From assembly GCA_004794785.1 (NCBI GenBank), contig SJOL01010029.1, positions 263,758 through 327,757 on the forward strand: a stretch of 64,000 nucleotides of DNA, written 5' to 3'. Shown one piece after another: positions 24,096-37,377 of the stretch. A program made the position numbers and the translations under genes. The notes beneath the pieces were generated by a model. The model searched no databases and had not been told where the DNA came from. It worked only from the letters and a program-made list of their open reading frames with translations. Each line of letters opens with the position of its first letter. The stretch's first letter is position 1. This DNA comes from Opisthorchis felineus. Its lineage: Eukaryota; Platyhelminthes; Trematoda; Opisthorchiida; Opisthorchiidae.

Positions 24096-24415
24096 CGTCC
24101 TCAGCCAAAGACTTTGGCTCAAAAGCCTGACCGCAACGCAGCGGTGTATGGTGAGAAGTGCAAGTGCATTTAACTTTTAACAGAACAAGTCACCACACGT
24201 GTCCCAACCTCCAACCTGGAGCGCGTGGAGACTGTGTTCGTCAGACCTCCAAACATTGACCAACCTGGTATGAGAGACTCCGCAAGTATCGCGCGGACAA
24301 CCCTCAGTATAGCTCAATGGATCGCGAATGAACAGAAAATTTTCACTCCTCGGTAAGATCCAGTCTCTTTGTGATGGGGTCCTTGGTATTAGATACCTTT
24401 GAACGTGCAATTATT
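24096..24415 (-). repeat. Segment upstream of the LINE, repeated near 37.4 kb
   Basis: This stretch lies directly 5' of the LINE on its coding strand and recurs in the same orientation at about 37378-37560. Shared blocks on the plus strand include AAAAGCCTGACCG, GAACAAGT.(G/A)CCACA, CA(A/G)(C/T)CTGGAG and CACTGACCAACCTGGTA or a close variant. It may be the LINE 5' UTR or a separate small element next to it. Confidence 0.7.
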
Positions 24416-26369
24416 TCAGGCGGCTGATTTCGATTTTCAGGTTAGCTCTCTACTTCGTCTGAATTCTGATAAGAATTCACTGAGGAAGTGTGATGAGACT
24501 TTTTAACGACAGCCAAAACACAAACGGAGATGGTCAGTAAAGTGTCTGAGATATATAAAATGATAGTTGTACATGCAAGGAAACTAGCGGTCAAAAGTAT
24601 ATCTCAGCTGGCTGGTGATTTCCTAAGAATATACCCCTCATTTTGTCATTCGAGATGGTTTTTTTATAACAGCACTGTAAATTTTTCTTTTGCACACCTT
24701 TGGAGAGACAGTCAAAATGCCTTGTAGTTTTGTGGCAACAAAAGAGACAACCTTGGAGACTAAGTCACATTAGGCTCATGGGTGCAAACAGCTTGACAAG
24801 TTCCACTGTTAAGCTGAAGTTTGGATTCTGGGTCCCTGATTTTAGCTTCCAGTGACTACATAACTCTCATATCGGATATCAAAATCGCTTGTTTACTAAA
24901 GTGTACGTGCCTATTGCGGTCCGTGCAGATTTCTCCACAATGGCTGAACTTCTGTACATGGATTTTCTGGTTCCCACATACTGGCGTCTTTTCCTACCAG
25001 TTTTCCCATTGTGATTAGTTGGCAGTAGGCAATCAATGAGGTGTTTTTGTAAACTTGATTTTTTTACTCCAATGAATATAAGTTTTTGGTAGACTGGCTA
25101 TGTGCTCCTGAACACTTTGGCTTGAATTTGATTGCTACCGCCGCAGGATTAGGAATAAATTCAAAGCCTCTTAATTTCTATCCAGTCAAGCAAATGACTT
25201 CAAATAGAATGATTTCTTCCAGCTCCTGTTAGCGCTATTTTCCGGTTCATTAGCAAAACATAGAGAGTCTTAAGAACTACAAGAAACTTTTATCGTTCCT
25301 GGACTTAATTCCCGCCACCGCAGACCACAAAAATTAATTACTACGTCATTTTCTGATTGCGCAAACATGACACTAAATTTAGCGCACAACAGTGATGCGA
25401 ACAAGTATGTTGGGCACCAAAATAAGGCAAACAGTAAAGGTCACATGCAATGCGCATTGTAGTAAACCATAGAGTAAAACATCAACAACAGACTGAAAGG
25501 CCGGTTTTTGCTCGTTACAATGAAGAGAACACAGTGAAAAATCATTGGATGGCTTGATGAATGCTGTGCTGTAGGGCTCGTATTCAGCTATATCGTCAAC
25601 ATCTTGCGGTTTAGTGTTTAGCGAGAAGATGGGCATTTGTGGTCTGCCATAACGTAAGGCAAACTTCCAAAGCATTGTTAAAAAAATTTTTTCCACGTTG
25701 CTGAGGGATTAAAATCTACGAGGTAGCATTTGGGTTGAAAAATGACATTTTTATAATTTTGTCAGAACATTGTGAGTTAATGGGACTTTTGTGGCCGATT
25801 TTCAGCACAGATGTATCTATCTGCTTCCTGTGAGCACTGAAAAGAAGCAAATGAGTAAGAAGCAAGTCACTACCAGATATAAAATTGACTCGCGTTGAAA
25901 GATTGTTAACACTAGTACGTATTTCTCCCGACTTTTTTACTTGGTGTAGCATGAGCTCTCCCGCTTTACGTGGTTGATCGCCTAAAGAATGCTGTTTAAG
26001 TCTAAGTTTGAGGCACATTCCTTACAGGATGCATACTAAATGGAAATTTCTGTGCCTATCAGGAGTACTGTCTTTACAATTGGAAATTTCTAGTGTGTAC
26101 CCTTTGAAACCCAGATAAGTCTGCTGGCTTTCTTCCAAAAGTGGACTAGTCAGCTGGGGAAATTTAGTTGTTGCATAAAACCACCCTGCTGTATGACCTT
26201 CTCAATAAGGGATTATTATGAACCGGCTTATAGTGGACCTGAGTTTGCATTGCTAAAGTAAACCGCATGAAATTCAAAACTGTGACGGAGAACGATTACT
26301 GCTCCCTTCTCCATGCAGTTTGGCTCTGCGCTGCATGCCTTCTGACTACGTGCTACCAGCGACCGGTAG

Positions 26370-26590
26370 GAGTTGGTGCTAGGAGCTGAACTTCCAACAT
26401 ATGACACAGAAGGCAAACTTGCTACCGCAAACCCCATTAGCGTACGCTGTAGGTGCCTAAACAACGCTTCATAAAAGATGTACTCATATCATTGGTTTAC
26501 CAAACGCCTAGAACAACGAGTAGCTGTCTTATTTCTATCAAACAACTGATGCATGTATCAGGACTTCTTGATCAGGTAATGTAGCAGTCG
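26370..26590 (-). repeat. Dispersed repeat A, copy 2 (opposite strand)
   Basis: This is the minus-strand copy of the 14.3-kb repeat. It retains GAAGCGTTGTTTAGGCACCT and the following block nearly unchanged. It includes a near-palindrome, CTGATACATGCATCAG, around 26547-26562. The two copies diverge on both sides beyond about 220 bp. Confidence 0.85.
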
Positions 26591-26834
26591 CCTAAATCCT
26601 GGTAGACAACTCTTCGAACAATCTTTTTTAGTGGCAAACAAATTTCCGGAATTTTTACTCACATCAGTCAGATTTATCGGCTGGGTAGTGGTAACAGGCA
26701 TGCCCTCTCACGTCAGATATTCGTGGATGGAATCCAAATATGGACAGAAATCTATGTTGATGAATTCACTAGAAACATTTTGCAGGGCAGAATTAAAACC
26801 GGCAAATACGCTCATTTGCATGTCAAGTAGGTAG

Positions 26835-27065
26835 TCACTGGAGAGTCAGCTGAATCTCTCGTTTACGATATTCTTCAGCTTAACGTGCTGCACAAAGGCC
26901 GCCTCATGTTTCAGTCGATACATTATTCTAGATATTGCAGTATATTTTCATAAGGTAAACTGCTCACAATATTGCTGACTAGGCTTTGACAGCCCACGAC
27001 CGGTTTTGCCCTTCTTGAGGCTCATCAGGAAGGCGCAGTACACATACCGTCAACGGTATGTTCTA
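26835..27065. repeat. Dispersed repeat B, copy
   Basis: This contains GGCTTTGACAGCCCACGACC, GAGGCTCATCAGGAAGGCGC and, earlier, AGTCAGCTGAATCTCTCGTT. Related words occur at 16.68-16.86 kb (TTCGACAGCCCACGAACGGG, TTTCAGCTGAGTCTACCG) and 44.1 kb. The family and full length are unknown, and orientation was not assigned. Confidence 0.55.
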
Positions 27066-28744
27066 CTTGAAAGACATAAGGAATTTTAGGGATATTTCTC
27101 AGTCAACTTTTTACCTTTAAATTTACGTTGTAAATTTTACCCACTATCTTAAATTGCGACTACAATTATGTTGCCAGTAACTCGCAATTCCCAATGCATT
27201 TATTAGATGGCTGGTCTTCTAATAACCATTTTTGCACTAAATGTGCTCATCTAGTCCGTCAAAGAGGGAGAAAGTTAACTATCCATCGGAAGCTGCGAGA
27301 AAGACAGGAACTAATGGACTCTAATCCACTAGAGAATTGTTTAGCCAGACACTCATTTAATTAACCAAGATTTGCTCCCCTGAGCTGTCCCCCAACGTCA
27401 AGCGCTAAAGATATACGGACCCCAAAGAAGCCAAAGCGAACTAGATTATTGGAAAATTGGATTTTTGCGATTTGACGTGCAGTCATTAGTATCCAACTTT
27501 TGAACACAACTGCACGCTGTGATTAGCGCGCACGGAACTTTCAGCAAGTTGATAATTTCATTTGACACTTTTGGATTTAGAGGGGAATTGGTTCTTTGCT
27601 CAAAATATTAGGCCGTACTTCTCTGGAATAAGTGATGATTACGCCTGTGTTCGTAACACTGCAATAAGTCTCCTCACTTTGTAATGTGATCACCTGTTTC
27701 AGGTAAGTGTTACTTTACACTGATGGCACACAAGATCAAAAGCGTGCCCCTGATTTTTCTTCGCTCGCCGCTTACCAAAACACTAACTCGCATGCATGGT
27801 ACCGCACTGTTAGGACGTCATTTGCATTACTTGTTGCAGTTAACCACCGCTATAACCAGTATGATATGTGGCAGCGTCTACAAAGGTGCTGACTCCTCTG
27901 GCGGGTTGGAGAGGTTATTTCCTGCTCATAATGAGAAGTTTGGCACAGCTCTGATGTTTCAGATCTCAGTGGCAGGAAGTAACTATACATTTTGAGACAG
28001 ATACGCTTTAAAGGATGTGCCCACCAAAACTATCAGTTCAGTCTGATTCAAGTCTGTTAAACAATCCCATTTGAGATCAGAGCTCGATAGTTGCGAGTGG
28101 CTCATTCGATAAATTCTTATTGGGAAAGTACCTTTTAAAATAGTGTGTAAGGTTAACAGGATAACAAGAGCTTGTTTACTGGTTAGAACTTAGGAGTAAC
28201 TGGCCCAGATGTGGGTCCTTTAATTCCCTTTTGAGAGTGGTCATTATTTGGTTGCGGTTAGGTCAATGCCTTTTTGATACGGAGTGCTAGTTGATGCAAA
28301 GTGGTTACAATCACCTTCGCTCCTTCATATGCTTCTCGAAGTTTCTGTTGGTAAGAAACGTTCAAGCTTTAAGCTTCAACTTTTGTAAACTGATCAGGAG
28401 TGCAGTGGTTTGTTGCGATATCAAAAGAATTGCTCACACCTTCATTCTTCTGCGTATATCTTAACGTAAAAAACGCGCAAGGCTAGGAAAACTTGCAAGA
28501 ATTCTAGGGGTATTTGCTTCTCAGAGAAGGGGATAAAGTTCCGTTGCAGTGCCATAAAGGCATCTGCTCCGTTATCTCATTTAGTCTTTGGATATACTGG
28601 TTATCTGGACCTGCGCTCTGATAAGTAAGAGTTATGAGCGCCTGACATGCTCGGCTTGTTTGAACTGTTCACTGCCTAATTCGACTTGCAAATGTACAAC
28701 AAAAAGGAGGCCAAGGAAAGTGATGTAGAACCTTTTAATTCGGT

Positions 28745-29254
28745 TTGACTTATAATAGCACGTGCAGCACGGATTTGGAACGGTGCTACTTAAAAGCCCG
28801 TGAAATGGCGGTACATCTGCTCTCAGCTAACAAATCACTTGAACACAATGACGCAACAAGGGAGGCAGAAATCCCACGGCTACAAATTCACACCAGTCCA
28901 GTGAGGTATGGCTTAAAGTTGGCAATTTTCGACAAAAATTACCTTCAATTTTCTCATGGTGTCTACTTATCTCACAACAAAAATCAATTCACGAGCTTAT
29001 TTCACTGGGTCCTTTTGTATTCCAATATCAAGTTGATATGTTTTCAACTGTGTCAAGACAAAATTGTTCCCCAATCAATAATATGCATCAAAACAAAACT
29101 GTTACCTGTATGGCGCATATTTACAGCAGCTTTACACCTTGCAGATTGCTTCGGAGAAACCGCTTTTAGTATACTGGCAAAGAATTTTTCAACAGTTAAT
29201 TTCCCGCTAGAGAAGTCTTGGTCTCAGAAGAAACCAATTGTGCCTGTCTCTTAA
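28745..29254 (+). CDS. Long unrecognised open frame
   Basis: This is a 169-codon frame beginning with a TTG. Frames of this size are borderline by chance in 64 kb at this composition (a fraction of one expected). The product has scattered hydrophobic segments and several Cys but no motif I recognise. No splice or polyadenylation context was identified. Confidence 0.15.
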   Translation: MTYNSTCSTDLERCYLKAREMAVHLLSANKSLEHNDATREAEIPRLQIHTSPVRYGLKLAIFDKNYLQFSHGVYLSHNKNQFTSLFHWVLLYSNIKLICFQLCQDKIVPQSIICIKTKLLPVWRIFTAALHLADCFGETAFSILAKNFSTVNFPLEKSWSQKKPIVPVS

Positions 29255-29776
29255 GTTGTTTTCCCAAAGGATTGAATGTGGAGCGGATTTTTCACTTTGG
29301 AGGGACCAAAAATAGCAGTGATTAGGTGCCGAGTATTTTTCTGATGTAGATCTTCCTATAAGCAGAAAATTCCTCTTGGGAAGACGTGAACGGATAGCTA
29401 TATATTACGCCACTAGACATAGTCTTGCTAAACACTGCACACTATCAATGCATTGAGATAATGTACTTTGTTACTCATATGTCCATTTTCAGAATTTCAA
29501 ACGGGGCATTCCTTTGGAGTCTACTTCAGACCAATCCGTGTCCAATTTTCATCAGATCATACACCATAAAATATAGTCTTCAAACTAACAAACTTAAACA
29601 AATTCGAAAAAATCTAAATATTCGAACAGCGTAATTCTCAATGAAATAGGTAACCTTCATCAGTAGAAGCTAGTCAGTTAGTCATTGGCTATTTTATGAC
29701 CCTACTCTGACGAGGGTCACCAGAAGGCAAGGTCAAGTAACCTTTCCCTTGCAGTGTTTTTGGTCCGATTATCAGC

Positions 29777-30058
29777 CTAGTCTATTGAATCTGTCTTCTT
29801 AGCTATAATTTGTGCAAGTGTAACCTGTTCCGTCTTTCCTGAACTCTCTGTCCTTTTGCGGCCATTAAATTCCAGACAGTATTGCAAGCGATTTGGAGCC
29901 CCGAACTGCCGAAACCTACTCCCCTTTGATCCACGGAGAGGCGCTGCAGAAATTCCTACAAGGTATCCGTTTATTTGTGCTGACTGTGATGAAGTTTTAG
30001 CAGCATTTCTCTTGGCCACTCTACTCAGGCTGCGATTACCAGTTTCTTTATTTTCCAC
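29777..30058 (-). CDS. Unrecognised basic protein fragment
   Basis: This frame of 93 codons plus TAG begins with GTG directly after GTTGCTGCAG, so it is more likely an exon than a complete gene. The product is basic and Ser/Gly-rich (LSRVAKRNAAKTSSQ, GSKGSRFRQFG, FNGRKRTESSGKTEQ). Codon use looks protein-like. No motif was recognised and chance is not excluded. Confidence 0.27.
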   Translation of the reverse strand: MENKETGNRSLSRVAKRNAAKTSSQSAQINGYLVGISAAPLRGSKGSRFRQFGAPNRLQYCLEFNGRKRTESSGKTEQVTLAQIIAKKTDSID

Positions 30059-30609
30059 TGCAGCAACCTTCTAATTTAAATCATAGAAGGATGTAGCTTC
30101 AACAAATGTCCTGGATAACGACCAGTCACGGAAGAGTGAGCATCTCATTTCACTACCACAAAGCTTATGAACTAGTCAGAAGGTGCTTAATCTTCTCATT
30201 GCATTCTCATCCATATAGGGCCGCGCAGATTGCGAATAAATATTGCTAAGTAGGGCTGGCGGACTCAAGCAAAACCACCCACTAAACGTAAAAACTAGAA
30301 AATTGGCAACGTTTTTCTGATTTTTTGTACCAATACTTGCCGGATAATGTTATCCTAGAACAGAAAATATCACTGCGCGTGGTCACTGGAATATCATTAG
30401 AATGTCCGTTATCACCTGGTTGATGCACCAACGGGCGGCCGGGATTTTTTAACGATATTTCATTGGAGAAACTTCCGTGGTATCTTCAAACCTAAGTGAA
30501 TGATGGATGGTACTGCCGGTTTTCCCGTAAACAAGTAAGCGGGGCTAGTTCTAATTGCCAAACCACTTTGTTTAGACAAAATACTGTCTTTTTTGCATGC
30601 TTCTGCGTC

Positions 30610-30630
30610 TTTGTCTGTCTGTCTGTCTTT
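30610..30630. repeat. (TGTC)n microsatellite
   Basis: Short TTTGTCTGTCTGTCTGTCTT run, about four units. Confidence 0.85.
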
Positions 30631-30737
30631 CAGAACGCACCACAGTTGATGCTGTATAAAACGTTTTAGGTCTCTCAATAATTGGTGTCCAATGGTTCAA
30701 CAAATGTTGACCAAATATTTCGTTGCCGATGCCAGCA

Positions 30738-30762
30738 ATATATATATATATGTATATATAAT
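30738..30762. repeat. (AT)n microsatellite with one interruption
   Basis: ATATATATATATATGTATATATAAT, about 25 bp. Confidence 0.9.
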
Positions 30763-30879
30763 GTGCAAGCACAAATCACACAGTAATTCCACAGCTGTGA
30801 AGGGCCACTATTATGAAGAAATATTGCTCCTATTTTTATGCTTTCTCATACCAGGAAGGTCGATAACTCCGTGTCTCTC

Positions 30880-30905
30880 TATATGTATATATATATATAT
30901 ATATA
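30880..30905. repeat. (AT)n microsatellite
   Basis: TATATGTATATATATATATA-type run of about 26 bp, only 120 bp from the previous one. Confidence 0.9.
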
Positions 30906-33654
30906 GTCATCCCTCTTCAGGCCTTCTAAAGTGCTTTTGCTAAATTCTGTGAAACTCACGCTATCTGTAATGTTTAAAGTCAAACGTAGCCTTTTTTGCG
31001 GTTTTTTATAAAATGTTTATAGAAGTTTCCAGTATTTACACAAACTTCCAGATGCTCAAATTGATGCACACGTGAGCGGTAGGACAATTCTTTGTGAAGT
31101 TGCAGTTTTCCCAGTAAATCTGTCCGACTGCAGGTATTGGGTTATAGACACCTGCAGTATATTAACCGATTACCAGCTATTCCAACATTACTCAATGTAC
31201 CTGGTCCGCAAACTGAAACATTTGTTAAAACCTACAAGCCCGTCGATTTTCCAGTCGCCAACTGTGAAGCAGTAAACTTAGCCGTTTTTCCTTCTTGCTC
31301 TCCAGCCGTTCAGCTCACCTTTAATCTTGCTGTTTGTTTTAGCTGTATTTGTTTTATTTTGCCCACATTTTTCCACGTGAACCAACCGCGGCCACTCGCA
31401 ATACTTATTATGAACTGTATTTTAAAGTTTTGCTAATCCACGTCAACAGTGTTTATTCCATAGGGTGTTTTTGGGCCCTCAATCTACTGTGGCAACGCGC
31501 TTCATTTTTGCCTCTGATGGCATGATCTTCGAACTTGGTCTACCTCATGCACTACGTTTTTTCTTATATTTGGCAAGTGGTCAGAGAGACGTAGCAAAAA
31601 AATTTGTTGCTTCACATTCTCTTTATTACAACTTGGCTTTTTTTGTTTCACACAACCTTTATTCTGACATGACTTTATGGCGAAAAAAATAGCTGACTTA
31701 ATGAAATGAGAAGGTTTTGTGATACGCAACTTATTTCAACACAAAGTTGAAGAATTGGCTAACGTTTAGTTCATCGGAATCAAATAGTGCATACTGGTCC
31801 TCAGGTAAGCAGGCTTTTCAACTATAACAAGCGTTTTTTGGACAAAAACAGGGATTTCTGCAAAGATTTCATCTTATTTCGCCTGGTTTAATCAACGCAG
31901 CATCCATCAGCATAAGGGTATACGAATATATCATTTGTTTTGTATCCAACTGCTTTTCGGCTACCTTAAGAATATGAGCTGGTCGCCTGTAACTTATCCC
32001 AAAATTGTGATAATTTTAAGAAATCCGCACCCAATTTGATGCAGTTATTGGTATAGTGAAGTTACATTATTACATCGTTATCCGCTTACCTCCAGTGCGT
32101 GGCCAAGAATGTTTGATAACTTTCGCAACGTATTACAATTATTTTGATCACTTTTTTGAATCCATTTTTAAACTTTACGCTTCTGTTAATCTGCCTTCTA
32201 AACTAAAAACTTAACATCATGCATCAATTCTGAGAGGTTATAAATAAAAAGAGGCAAGAAAGAGAATCGGAAAGAAGTTAGAATTATTTTGTGGTATGTA
32301 TATATTATTATAAATATGCATTTCACTCAGTAAACTGTGATATTTTTGTGTTGAAATTGCGTTCCATACCAGCAAAAGTTTCTTCAACACGACGTAAGCG
32401 AAACTCATTTATAGGTAATCAACACTAGTTTCACCATCTGTTAGTATGAGTTTCTGAAATGTTTGAAATTATAATCGCGAATGAATTCAGGAAATGAGTC
32501 AAGCGTGCACGGTAAAGCTAAAAGGCACCAAGCTGTTGCTTTTCGCTGTTGTCTGTCATCAGAAGCGAATTTCACTAATTTCCATAGATAAGCTTTTTGG
32601 TTTATTAGCTAAAAGTTATATGGTTCAACGGTGAACGGCTAATCAGTGGTGAGAAGTATTGTCGCTTAGACAGGATTTAGCGTCACTCAGCATGGATCGC
32701 TTTTTGACCGGTTTCCTGAGTAAATAAGAATGGATCATGCAAGATTTTCCTCCATTTTGTTAGATAGAAATGAATAACTGGCCAAAAGGAAAAACTTTGT
32801 GGTATCGCAAATCACGATTTTGGCATCTATGAGTGGACTCTGTTACAGCCTCACGCTTCGAAAAAATTTAAATAATGTGCGCAAGCACAACTGATCATTC
32901 GTTTCCTCACACTACCAAGCAAGAATTCCGGGAATAAAGCTCGTCGCGTTAATCCATCGTTTGGAACTCGGAGGAGAACGAAGCATTTGCTTTCAAGTTT
33001 GGGAAAATCAAACTGTCTTGTTATCTCCAAGATTCATTAGCTTCAATTGCGTATCATGATTAAGGTGACTGAAAACTCACAAGATGCTCTGCAGTCTAAC
33101 TTTCTAATTTGAATTACACGAGGGGAATTCACACTAATGGGTGAAAAACAGCATCGCTGTGTAGGCAAATAAGTACAACCAAATAGTTTTAGGGAGTGAT
33201 TTAGTCGAAAGAATACATACGTTTTTACTGTCCGGTTCAAAATAGAATAGATTGTCAGCAATCCTGCAAAAACGGCCATCCAAAATCCTTCGTGAGAGAG
33301 CAAATATATTTTTTTCTCTAAGGTTTAATGTTTTTGAATCGTTTGTTGCGTCACTCCTGCTCCTGTTTCGACGAGCAGCAAAACACATTTTTCCATTAAG
33401 CCACACTCTATGTCTGGTCTATAAAATCGAATTGCAAAGTGACCATTTTTTGTACATATGCAACTTGCTATAATTTTTAGCCTGTTCGAAATCTTTGATC
33501 GTTTAGTGTATCCCCCAGTCGTTATGTTTACCCGGACATTTGGGTATTACGTCATGTGCAGGCTTCACAGCTTCCTCGAATTGCCCACTTCCTGATGCCA
33601 AGTTCAATTGTAAATATTCATATTTCATCGGTGTTTCCGATTTTAGATGTATTG

Positions 33655-33846
33655 CTATCCACGTTTAAAACAGCAAATTGAGCCTCTCGATCCTTCAGCA
33701 CGATATTGATGAACACGTTTCCGCTTCATACCATATGTGTGAATTCGGTAAAGACCAAGTGCCACTGCATTCCTTGACAAATCAAATAAAGAATGTTTAA
33801 CATCTGGATCTGTTCTTCCACATAGCTGGGGTGTACTCAGAAACAA
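33655..33846 (-). CDS. Unrecognised possible exon
   Basis: This 63-codon frame with TAG is preceded by TTTTGTTTCTGAG as an acceptor candidate. It contains KHSLFDLSRNAVALGLYRIH, MKRKRVHQYRAEGSRG and ICCFKRG. It is basic at the C-terminus and belongs to no known family that I can see. Confidence 0.2.
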   Translation of the reverse strand: MFLSTPQLCGRTDPDVKHSLFDLSRNAVALGLYRIHTYGMKRKRVHQYRAEGSRGSICCFKRG

Positions 33847-35409
33847 AACAGTATTGAATGTCCGTTCAGACTCGTCAAAAGTTGGCGATAGCTACCGAAC
33901 AACTTCATTTACGCGAGAAACGCAACATAATTCCACTCACCTTTTAATCACAGAGTGGTAATATATCCTTTTTAAGTGCAATTTAACTGTCGAAAAAATC
34001 GGCCGTTTTAACCGAACTGCACGACCAATATCACTAATCCGAAAGGATGAGTGTTTAAATCGCTTTTGTGACTTGCGCTGCCGATTGGTCCCAACGCGTA
34101 TGATGCAGATTTAAAATGCCTTTTAGCCTTTTGGCGCAAAGTTGCCTTTCTCTACAGAATGAAATCCAAATTTGAAGGTTGTAAAATACTCTCAGTATTT
34201 GCAAGACATAGAAATGCTTGCCACGAACAACACCTTGCTATAAGATGGAAGAATAGATATTATTTTTATTACCACGCAACAAGTTTAGTCAGCAAGGGGT
34301 ACACAATGGGCAGCATACAAAGTTCATGACTAACTAAGAATGCTCACTGGGAATGAGATGAGAAGTTATCTCAACTTGGCTAATAGGTACTTTTCCTCAC
34401 AACGGTGGGAAATGTGATGAAAACTACCGTGGTTTCGCAATGTTGCGCAATGGATTGTATAGTCACCGTCAGCGTGCAAGTCACTGGTTCCAGGACAAAC
34501 ATATTTACTCCTTTGATATCGATTCTACAGAGTAATAAGTGGTCATCTCGGGTTCAGGAAAAGCCACTTCTCTTTGAGAATGTGCGATCAGAATGATCAC
34601 GACTTGATTAGTTTTGGGGATTTGAAGTGTTTGCCGTTGCAGTGATAATGCATTTTAAACGCCACTGTTGAACGATGGATTTAAACCTTCATCTGGCCAT
34701 AAAAGTGAAAAACCTTTTCCTGGTGAAAAGGCTAATTTTACAAAATACATATTTTAGGGGTTTCCATCTTCAAACGGGCTTATATATGCGGTGAGCACTA
34801 TCTTACCGTTTTTGGTTCTTATTATATTCATAAAGTTCTCTCTTACATAAAAAACCGCTCTCCATCCATGCTCTATGCTCTTGGGTTTTCAAACAGATGA
34901 GGCACCGCTTTGGGCTCCCCCGAGAGCAGTACATCTCTTTTATTTTTTTATTTTCTTGTATCAACACTGGGTTGTACTTAACGATGAATTTGCTTATCGA
35001 AATTTCATTAGGATGGTCTTTCTTTGATCGATTCTTGAGAGATTAGTTGCTTTGTATTGTAATGTATCAATGTAAAATATGTTAACATTCAACATAATGC
35101 TTATCATTATGGTGTAGTATAATAATATGTGATATATAATTCTCCATAGAGGGCTAGCCCTATTCCACAACCAGTAGGTCAACTCGCCCGGTACCCGGTC
35201 TTAAGTGATTAACTGACTGGAATTAATTGCAAATCCCGGGCACTGTGGCTTTAATTTAATGTTCAATGAACATCACAAGCAAAGTATTATAAGCACTGCT
35301 TGGTACCGCAAAGTAGTCTTGAAACTCATGGTCGGACGAGTTATAGTTGTCCGTATCACAGTAATTTCACTTTCTGTCATGAAAAAATAGTGGGCCTGGA
35401 GACTCTTGC

Positions 35410-35412
<3 letters not shown>

Positions 35413-35454
<42 letters not shown>
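35413..35454. repeat. Perfect (AT)n microsatellite, about 42 bp
   Basis: An uninterrupted AT dinucleotide run of about 21 units. It is the longest in the window and likely polymorphic. Confidence 0.97.
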
Positions 35455-35460
<6 letters not shown>

Positions 35461-35816
35461 AACTACATACATATGCGCACGTGTGCACAAACATTAAATG
35501 GTGTTGACCAGCCTTTAGTTGACATGTGTCCCATTGATAGAAATTTACTAATCATTAAACCTGAATCGTCTACCTTCATTGAGTTCTTCACTCCATTTGT
35601 AAGTTGGGCGAAAAAGCAAAGCAGTTATGTCTTCTTCAGGCGTCATACTCGCAACTTGCTTAAGCTAAATAGCAGCCTAACGCAAGCCGACATGAAGTAG
35701 TTTCTGTCTTCGAGGCCCTACCTATAATTCATCTAACTATAAGCAAGGTCTAACAGAAACGCTGTTTTTTGGGCCTCAATTGTTTGCCATGAAATCTAAT
35801 TATCTGGTAAAGAGCA

Positions 35817-35997
35817 CTAATTCAGAAATTTAGATTCAAATGGGCATCCCAAACCCTTTCTGATGTTTGAAACTGAAGATGATATGGATATCTTGTGTTG
35901 TAACGGTAGTCGCTGATTTTTTTCAGAGTAAAAAACTCCAGTGGAATTGCCAACTTCAGAATTATTCGCCGAAGCAGTGACGCAGAAATGCAGGATG
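35817..35997 (-). CDS. Unrecognised possible terminal exon
   Basis: This frame of 59 codons plus TAG follows a good acceptor (CTTTCACTTACAG). It is Ser/Asn-rich with one Cys near each end. No domain or polyadenylation signal was recognised. Confidence 0.2.
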
Positions 35998-37377
35998 CTG
36001 TAAGTGAAAGACAACTTCGTCTTTATGCAGAAAGATGTTGCGCGAAACACATATAGATGGCTCAGCAGGGGAATGTAAGATATCACTTATTCAACCAGAA
36101 TTAAAGGAATAAACAAACATTATTCCTAGAAGTACCAGTGAGTAGAAATACAGAAGGAACTGTGCATCGCAAGACAACACACTGACCAAGTACTAATTTA
36201 CTAGGGCAACCCTCATGTGTGCCGCAGTGAAAGTTGCATTCGATCTCTACTGAAGAAATCAGGACAGCACCGCGGTAGAGTAGAACTCAAAAAGAGGGAA
36301 CTCATCTAAACGACCTTAATCCTGCTCTTTACCGTAATGGATATCCCAGAAATGTTATCAAAAGATCACCCAACAGCAAAGGAAAAAACACAACCAATGA
36401 CTTTTTCGTACATAAAGTACACGTCTCCATTCACAGCATGTACACTGCAGACTAAAGGAGCCTTGACCTCCGAACCAGCTGCTACGTTGAGCTAACTTGT
36501 CCCTTACTTCATACTTGTGGCTTATTATGAAAACAATTTATAAAACATGGTGACTTGAACAGGTGAAAATACAGGAAGACGGCGGGTATACCTGGAAGTA
36601 GGGATCTCAACACCGAATTCTGTCTGTGTATTACTACGAGCAAAGGACTGTTATCCCAGTGGGAATACTGAGTCAGGAAACAATCAAGTAGGACTTTCTT
36701 CGGAGTAAAAACGAGCAAAGTTTGCGGCCACCAATGATTAGTCAAGGTTGGCCGAGCTGAGTAGAAACCACACAAACATTTCCTGGAGTTTCACAAGATG
36801 CGGGCTGGTGATGATTCTCAATAAGGATAAAACACCCCTAAAGTGCTTCTGGCTTTTTCAGCATAAGTTGACTTTACTTACAAAAGGAAGTCGTACCCGA
36901 TGGTATCTACACAGAGGGGCTACCGTAAGCTCAACGGATATACTTGTGCTTTGCATTTACTTTTCAGTTATACAGCGGATGTCACCCAACAAATTTCTCG
37001 CAAGCTCAGCCAATTGGCCGTTTTACCTTAAGGGTTGAGAAAACAGGGGAACACGAAAAGCGGGAGCGGAACGGTAGAAATGAATGTTGGCATGCAACGC
37101 GTCACTGCTCTCTGGGCTTCCTCGATTTCAGGGATCTACTTGAGAGTGATTAGTAAGATGGATGGGAATACAGTTAAGAGACAACAATAAAGGTCGAAGG
37201 AGCCAGAAGTCGCAATATTTTTATCCGCATTGTTGTGTGCATTGAATAAGGTTACCGTCAGATGTCAACATGTGACGGCCGATTCAGAAGGAATGTACAT
37301 TTATCTTCATAATTCGTGGTTGCATGTGAGCCGAGATACTGCTCGGGTGCTCAATCGAAGCCACGGCAATGATTGGT

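Larger units (their letters stand above)
24416..37377. other. Mostly unannotated, with repeats and candidates listed separately
   Basis: Contains repeats A and B, two (AT)n runs, the (TGTC)n run and the 42-bp (AT)n. Outside the listed candidate frames no gene was recognised. The plus-strand frames at 31137-31436 and 31465-31692 have hydrophobic stretches but no supporting splice evidence. Confidence 0.5.
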
